Below, one piece after another: positions 41,301-49,756 of a stretch of 64,000 nucleotides of DNA. Numbering within the stretch: position 1 is the first letter of the stretch; every line of letters begins with the position of its first letter. Made by a program: the position numbers and the translations under genes. The stretch is taken from NCBI GenBank assembly GCA_038496675.1, contig CM076654.1, positions 10,205,081-10,269,080 on the forward strand, read 5' to 3'. The notes under the pieces are model-generated. The model was not told the DNA's origin. It saw nothing but the letters and a program-made list of their open reading frames with translations, and made no database searches. The DNA comes from Rachycentron canadum (taxonomy: Eukaryota > Chordata > Actinopteri > Carangiformes > Rachycentridae).

Positions 41301-44300
41301 TAATTTCCTCTTATGTGATCCCTCCTCCTATCACCAGCAGCCCATGGTTACTTCAATCACTGCAGTCACACCGTGCCTCTTTATCATCCTACTCTTTCCC
41401 CTTTTACTCCACTATCTGTTTAGCACTGCGTCTTGTGAATTTGAAGAGTTCTCAGCCCAAGCCTCAGCAAGCAGACCAGGAAAGCAAAGAGCTAGTTAAT
41501 GTGCTGCTGTCAAGGCATCATCTGCTATCATGCAATCAACATGCTCTACCAACTGTTTCAGTTGGGACGAAGGACTGGAGAGAAGTGAGAAACACACATC
41601 GTATATGAGAAGACACGCTAAAACACACTAAAACAAGATCTTAGAAATTAGGACAGATCATTTCTTTAAATTTCTGAGAGAAAATGGCAAATGTAACATC
41701 CAGTAAACCGCTGACTGATCAAAAGACACAAATAAGCGCAATCCGCTATAAAAGCACAGTTCTCTTAGGTAATGAAAACAACACTAGGTCATATGGGGTC
41801 ATAATGAGTTTTTCCTGCTAGTGTGCAGCCTGTAACTGAACAATTAGGTGTGGTATTTGGGAAAAGAGCAAAGCCGCAAGAGACACTATTCACAGCTGCG
41901 GTGGTGTATGCAAATAACCACCATGAGAAAATACAAACAGGTACAGAACCTGAGTTCATTTAAGGTTCAAAATCAGTGAAGATGTCCGACAGAATTCACA
42001 TTAAAAAACATTAGTGTCATGGTGTGAGATGTGCCAATGGAACTGTAATTAACAGTGTTACATTGTCCTTTGTGTTGTCACCTCTTCACAATATGTTGTG
42101 TGCTCGTGCAGTGGCCACAGAGCCAGCTCTGACAGGGGAGAGAACGAGAACACTGCATGCGCCATTTAGCATCAAAGTCATCAGTGCATCATTTAAAAAC
42201 TGCGCTGTTTAATGGGGCTCAGTCTGCTTTTGTTCCTAGTATTGCCTAAGGGCACATATTTTGGCATAGAGGATGCCTCTGCACGACATCCAACTATTTG
42301 GTCTCAGTCACTGTGATGTCAACTGGTTTGTCTCTGTCACCCCCCCCGTTGGTTTGTTTGATCATCTAACTTCCTGAAACCCCTTTTCTTCACATCTGTC
42401 TTTCTGCTCAAGTCTTATTTCTTTTAAACCACAGATGGCTAAACAAAGAGCATTTGCTCCGATTCACTGCCTCTTTGAAAGAAACATTAACTCATACATA
42501 ACAGCCTTCCCTCTAACACAATCTCTCTTACACACACAAGCCGAAACACAGACAAATCTATCCCCAAACATGCCAATCATATTTGAGTCATGCATGAGAA
42601 CAGACCCATGCATGCACAGCAAATCTGGCTGTTAGAAATCAGGTATTGGACATTTTGCTCTTACAGCAGCTGAACAGCATCACCTACAGGGCACATAGGA
42701 GACTGAAAAACCTGTTTATCCTCTCAAGATAATATTACAATTCATCTATTCATATTCAAAAGGTTTTGTAGGAGAAAAAAAAAAGGAACATAGCAAAGGC
42801 ACACAAGAAGAGAAAAAGGAAGGCAAACTACAAAAGCAGAGAAATTGAGAAGGAAGAGTTTTATTCTTCTTTACTTGTTAAGAAGTAACTTACAAGTTAC
42901 TGACACAGTCACCTTGTGTTCAGGTGGATATAGCTACTGCATTAAATGCAAAGTAAAAACAGGCAGAGGAGGATCCTGAACAACAAACGGTGAGATAAAA
43001 AAAAAAAAAAGATGAAGATGAAGATGAGTTGGGAAATGACTAACAAATAGCTAAAACATTGTACCTGCACAATGACCAACCACCTAATAGCCAACTAAAA
43101 CTGTCAACTCACATCCTGGAATAGCCGCCTGTCTTGTGCCAGCCGTTTGGATGCCAGAGTTTTGGTGACATGATAGAAAGTAAGCAGTGCCCTGTGCTGC
43201 TGCAGGCCATCCTGACCCTTCACGGACTCGAGCAGGATGGGGATGAGCTCCGGCCATTGCCTGGGGCAGTCCAGACGGGCCACCTTGGCAATAAGTACTG
43301 CGATCTGGGTTGCTATCTGTTGGAAAAACCAAAGCATAGACACAGCATAAGGTGGTTATAGCGAATAAAACTTGATGGGTATTTTACTGCATCTAAAACA
43401 TGCTGGGCCACTGCCTCATTTAAAAAGTAGATAAATTATGAAGCTATCAAAGACAATACAGTGTGCACACTAAATTTAATGTTACAGATGAAATCAGTCA
43501 CACAGATTAAGCTACTTTCCAAAACAGGAGTATTACGAGTTCATAGATTTTACTATCGACACAATACTATATCTGAAATATTCCTCATGTGACCTTGTCA
43601 CAGCTTCATTTGTCATAATATTTCTTGACACAACATTAAGTGCACTTGCTGAGCCATTAAGATTCAAGTCTGTCCATTTATCTGACAATGACTAGGGGAA
43701 GGACACCTCATCATTTAAGACAAATGGAGAGGTCAAGTGTCTAGACTGAAAAAGACACTTTATACCTCAGCAGATAGTGGACACTGTATGATTGAAACTT
43801 CGGCTTCTAATGGCTATTTTTTTGTGTTTTTTTACACCATAAGCACATGGTCACATTAACAAAATACTTAGCTTTTTTCAGTGCAGACAGGAAATTCTTA
43901 CCATAAACATCCTTATTCTATAGCCACATTGCAGAGAAGTAGTTTTTGACGGCAGAAATATATAAACTTATCCACAGGTTATACGAGATGTTGATTTAAC
44001 ATTATGGTCATTTTGAGGCAAGTGCTGATGTTGGCCTGTACTGGGAATACTGGGAAGCATTTCTTATGTTTTGTCCACCTGATGTGTGTCAATAGTAGAC
44101 ATAACATTTAACAGACTTGATACAAGTCTAGTAATCATCCAGTTGAACAAATTAAGTTCATTTGTAAATGATAATAGGAGAAGTTGATATATAACAGTAG
44201 TTTTAAATGCCTGCCTGACGTGTTTCATCCAACCTAATCCATTTACGAGCCAGTTTTACTAGTATATAACAAAGATTAAAGAAGCAACAGCAGCTCACAT

Positions 44301-47300
44301 TTACTGCCTTCATTTTACCTCTTCCCACAATCAGTTAGAAACAAAAGAATGAGAATTTATTGCAGTCTACAGAATGAATGCTTTAATAAACCCACAACAT
44401 CTAATAACAATTTCATTTAAGCAATAAAAGTCAATGAGCATGCAAATTTAATTTTCAAGTATCAATAAGTCATTGTGTTTTCTTAGAAAGCCAGGTGAGT
44501 TTGCAAAATCTGCTTGGATAAAACAAATCATTTCAACTGCCCACACACTGGAAAACCCAAGCTCCAACACGCAAAAGCCCTTCTGGAGCTGTCATTCAAC
44601 AAGGAGAGGTTCTGACACCAGAGACATATGGAGTTTAAATGGCATTCATTGCTTGCCATATGGCCCCTATCATTCCTAATGTTGGAGGGCTGTCCCTCTG
44701 GGACATACAAGCTGCAGAAACCAGGATGGATGGCCACCATTCAGGGCCACCTTCCATGTCTGCTCTCACAGATGAATTATACTCCATTTGATTCTTGAAT
44801 TGTTTGTTTGTTGAAGCTATAAAATTAACAGCTCAACAAGAGACCACTGGAACCTTTCCTTGATAAAATCCCCATTAGTATTTTTAATCATTCTTTTAAT
44901 CATTCAAATCTCAGATTTACTATTGTGCTACATGTCTGTGTTTATTGCTGGAGATTTTATCCTGTATTGAAAGAAATTTTGAACTTTCAACAAAGTGTTC
45001 AAGGCATGTCATTTATTTCCCTCAAGCAATAATCAATGCAATTCTGCCACTCTGAGTGAAAATGTAGAAGCTGCCTCCTTAAGCCTCACATCAGAAATTT
45101 ACAATTACTGATATACCTGAAGAGGACAAGGCATATTTTAGCTAGTGCTGGTTGAAGGACCCTGCTACACAAGGCAGCTGGGCATTTAAAATAGGATGGT
45201 GTGTGACACCACTATACACACATCACATCATTATATAAACGCACTACTGCACTACACTACACTACACATAACTGGGATTCTGAATGTGATATATAATCCA
45301 GTCTCCTTAGCACCATTGTTGGGTACCAAGCTGTTATTACTGGAGACTATAGAAAATTTCCTTTCCCATTGGAATACTGTGTCTTTGGTGTTGTCTTTGT
45401 CTTACACTGCAGTGCATTTATTACCATGTTCTTCCTCCAGCACTAATAGGGGTGCAATGATTTTGTCTACATTATTGCTTTTTAATCTACTAAAGACAAG
45501 AATAAAATCTGCTTCACTCTCTGTCTGTGATCGGATTAGTCTGTTTGCATATGAACAGCCGGTCCAATCTTTTTTTTATATATATATATGAGAAAACTCC
45601 AAACAGTTTCAGTGTCGACAGGTGGCTGAAATACCACAGCAGTGTGCAAAACACTGCCAATGTATTTCATACCACCTGCCTTAACACCACTTCCTTAATG
45701 AGAACAACTGGGCTTCAAAAAGTTCGTCCTCTCCTCTCACTTTTTCCTTCGAATGCACAAAAAACTAAATCTGGTTTAAATCTTTTATTCAGAATCCAGT
45801 TGTCCAAATTATAAAACGAAACCATGAGCATTACTCAATACAGTTGGACACCAGTGCAAGTATATTTATAGTGTAAATATAGTAGACGTTGTTTGTGCTT
45901 GGCCCAATACATTTTTTTTGGTTTTGTGTCCTTCCTACTTTAAGTAATAACTGAAGGATGTCAAACAGCACAGGCTCAAAACTTGCTAAAAGCAGATAAT
46001 TTATCATATAAACATCACATGTTGGTTACACTTACATTACGTGTCAATGTAGTGCTGACTTCTCTTGTCAGTTCACATAATATAATTACATACTAACATA
46101 AGTACATAATTATACTGTATGTGATCACACTGTACTGTATTACAGTACAATGCAGAAAAAGGTTAATTACATGTGAAATGTACTATAACATTCATTTAAG
46201 TGATATGATGCTTTTAAGTATAGTATAGTATAGTACATCATAGTACATCCCCCTTTTTGCCACTAACCTGATTGACAGGTTCATTGAAGTTTGTGATGAG
46301 ACCAGCACGCAATGACGTCTTCTCTTCTTCTGATAAAGCACTGTGAACAAAACCAACCAAAAAGATGTTCAGCGGAAGTAAGGACTGGAGGAACGAGGAA
46401 ACGTCAAAGTAGAAAGTCATAGCCAGGATTTGAACTTAATACAGAACACATGGAACGCATAACAAAAACACACGAGAGCAATGAGTGTAGTTAAATGGAT
46501 GTGTCTCAGTAACCGCATTTACACAAGGTGAGGGAAAAAGGGGCACCTTTTCAACACAGCACATGCTGAGGGCAAAGTGTGTGCAACAATATGACAACGG
46601 GTGGCATCTACCCAGGCACCGCTGAATGCAGTTCACATCCTTAATAGCTCCTTATAGCTTAATTTCAAATTCTGGACAAGTAAAGCACAAACTTTAATAC
46701 AGTGATGATATGAATACAACATCAATCTGCCACGTTGTTATGGGATCAATTAAATCCTTGCGCAACACTCTATAGTACAGGACATGCCAGCTGCCTGATT
46801 TAATCAGTAAGCTTTAGATAAACCCCCCACTCCTCTCCAACGCACATCTTGCAGTCTGCAAAATTAGTTTTCATAAACAGGATAGGGGGTGGGTGCAAAA
46901 TAGTGACAGTGTGAAGCTGTAAATAAATACAATGTTTCACAAAATGTATAAGTTATATTATTCATTTCAACTGCTGCTGAAGTTAGACATGGGTGAGTGT
47001 GATGTGAAGAAGAGAGGAATGAATCACGCTGTAACCTTGGGCAGGGGGAGAAGAGATATGGGTGAAAAACAAATTACCAGTAGGGAGAGTGTGAATTAGT
47101 GCAACAAGATTTACAATGCACACATATTTCAGGAATGTCGTAGTAAGGCAAGCTTTAAATAAATATGGGGTGAAAGATTAAAAGATATATTAACATCACA
47201 AGCAAGTGTGTGCTTGAATCTTGTTTTGCCAGAGAATCTGATGATTATGAGTTGATTCTGTGTTAATCTGTAAAATGCTTTGAGTTGCACTAGTGAGAGG

Positions 47301-49707
47301 TGCTGTACCAACAAAATTTTACTGGCTAACTGATACAGTTTTTATACATGGATTACGATTACCATAAATTCTAGTCTCACAATTATAACATTCTAAACAA
47401 ATGGCAGGCCTGGGCATAGTCTCGGATGTCATGAATAAAGAAAGGAGAGGGGGCAAAGCAGTTAACCTTTTTCACAGCAGAACTTTGGATTCGTCACACC
47501 AGAAAGAGTGCAGGTAGAAATAATAACATTAACCGTGTGTGATGTCATCTGCATGCACCAGCGCACCAATGACGCAACAGAACGAAGCGGAGTGAGAGAT
47601 TTGAGAGCCACATTTGAGGCTCGGCATGTGAGAATAGAAGTAGCAGGTTAACCTACTGTTCATTCAACCTGAAGAAATGTTGGTTGCACTTTTATTAAAA
47701 AGGTGAATGTATTTGCCAATAATTGGGTTTAGTTGTTTATATCTTTAATCAATTTATCCTCACCTGCACTTTCCAGTATCCAGGTATATATTTCATAGGT
47801 CACACAGGTTAAATTTTTGGCAAAAAATAAAAAAAGGTTACTGTATTGATTTCAAGTAATAATTTTTACAATGATACAATACGCCACTGTATAGCCATTT
47901 TTGTGTATAGTCATTTTTATTTTTTACTTTTTAATAACAATGTGAAGGAATCATGGCTTGATTCTTGCTCACCTTGAGGGACAGATGCAAAAACCTCTTT
48001 AGCCGATGATGTTGAATTAAATAAATTACTGATGTACCTGCACAATGACCAACCACCTAATAGCCAACTAAAAATCACATTTATTTGTCCCTTTAGTTAA
48101 AAAAAAATGTTAATATTATCTGAAATGTTACCATGGAGGAAGAATTTGATTTGATTGACAGCAGCTAGAAGACTACCACTGTATCAGTGTGACAAAGTAA
48201 ACAAACTTGCACTTGAGCCTGCATGACAGTGTGTTGTTAGTGGTATCAAAGAGTAAGGACCCCACCAGCATCTCAGCAAAGTAAAGTGACGTTAGCAGGT
48301 ACCTCTACATGCTGTTTAATGAGCTCCTGCAGATCAGCTAATCAGCAACCCAACCTGCAATTGCAATGAATTTTGTTTGGTTGCTCATTCGAGATGTGCG
48401 TTTATGTTTATAGATGAGAAGGAAATTTTAGCAGGGATGCTAATGTGGGTTGTTCTTCAATGTCCGCAGCTCCTGTGTTCATTCATTTTAATTTCACATT
48501 ACTATTCCCAGAAATGATATAATTTTATATATATCCATATCCAAATGGGTTTGAGAAGTCAACATGCATTTAATGATTTGGATGATTTTTTGGTTAAAAC
48601 AAAAAAAATTACAAATTGTTAGATTAAATTAGATGAGACAATTAGAGCAGGAATAATTAATACATTAATCGGTGACTTAATCATCAGAAAATAATTGGCA
48701 AGTATATTGATAATTGTCATTTTTCAAGCAAATATGCCAAAAGTTTGGTGTATTCAGTCTAAATGTATTAGTGTATTCAGTATAAGTATAAAGCTGAACT
48801 CCAGCTCAGGCTGTTGGTCTGACAAAATAAGACATTCGAAGCCATCACCTTACACTCAGATAAACAGATATTTTTCTCTTTTCAGATACTGATATAGAAT
48901 CTTTGCCAGATTTCTTGATAATGAAAAGCTGGTAGTCGTTAGTCGCAGCCCTAATTGCTATGCATTACTCTAAATCATAGTAATTAGAGAATAAAAATGC
49001 AACGTAATGTCGCCTTTGCTTTTTATAGTGACACCACATCCATTGTGCTGTCCCACACAGTATCCAACTCCTCGATTAATGGCAGCAGTCCAAAGGTAAT
49101 CACATAAATAACTCAAGAACCAAACCCCTTGCACAGCACTCCAGTAGATGAAATTCAGTTTACTGAACTACTGACAAAAGTAAAACAACTTTGGTGAAAA
49201 GGAGAAAACTTTGGAAAGAAAGAGGAAAATTGCAATAATCTATTGACGAAATCAATGAATGGCTGCAAAATGCTGAGGCAGAACTGATTATCTACAGCCA
49301 GCAACTGTCCTGCAAATTTAAGAGCAAATATTCCGCTCAAATCTAACAAAAGTGAGACAAACCATAGGCTTTGAATACTCAAACACTATCTGCTATAACA
49401 CAAAAGAGACACAAAATAATAAACTGCTATAAAATCAGAGCACAATGATATGAATAATCAAGATGTAAGATTAAAAAAAGAGAAACAAGAAATCTGTGAA
49501 AAGTGGTGGAGATGGAACTGCAGACGTAAGCTGTAACTGGTAGAAGAAAAGACAAACGAACACAATGAGGAGTAAAGACAAAACAGAAAAATACAACTAC
49601 TTCAAATCTGTGACAAAAAAGATCTGAGGAGAGTGACAAAGCCTGAAGAACGGGCGGAGAGATTAAGACCAATGAATAGAGACCGAGTAAGTGTGAATGA
49701 GAAAATT

Positions 49708-49756
<49 letters not shown>

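Noticed and set aside
47240..47325. Possible LINE 3' tail (aaaatgctttgagttgcact, ggtgctgtacca)
   Set aside because: Too short and diverged to separate from chance.
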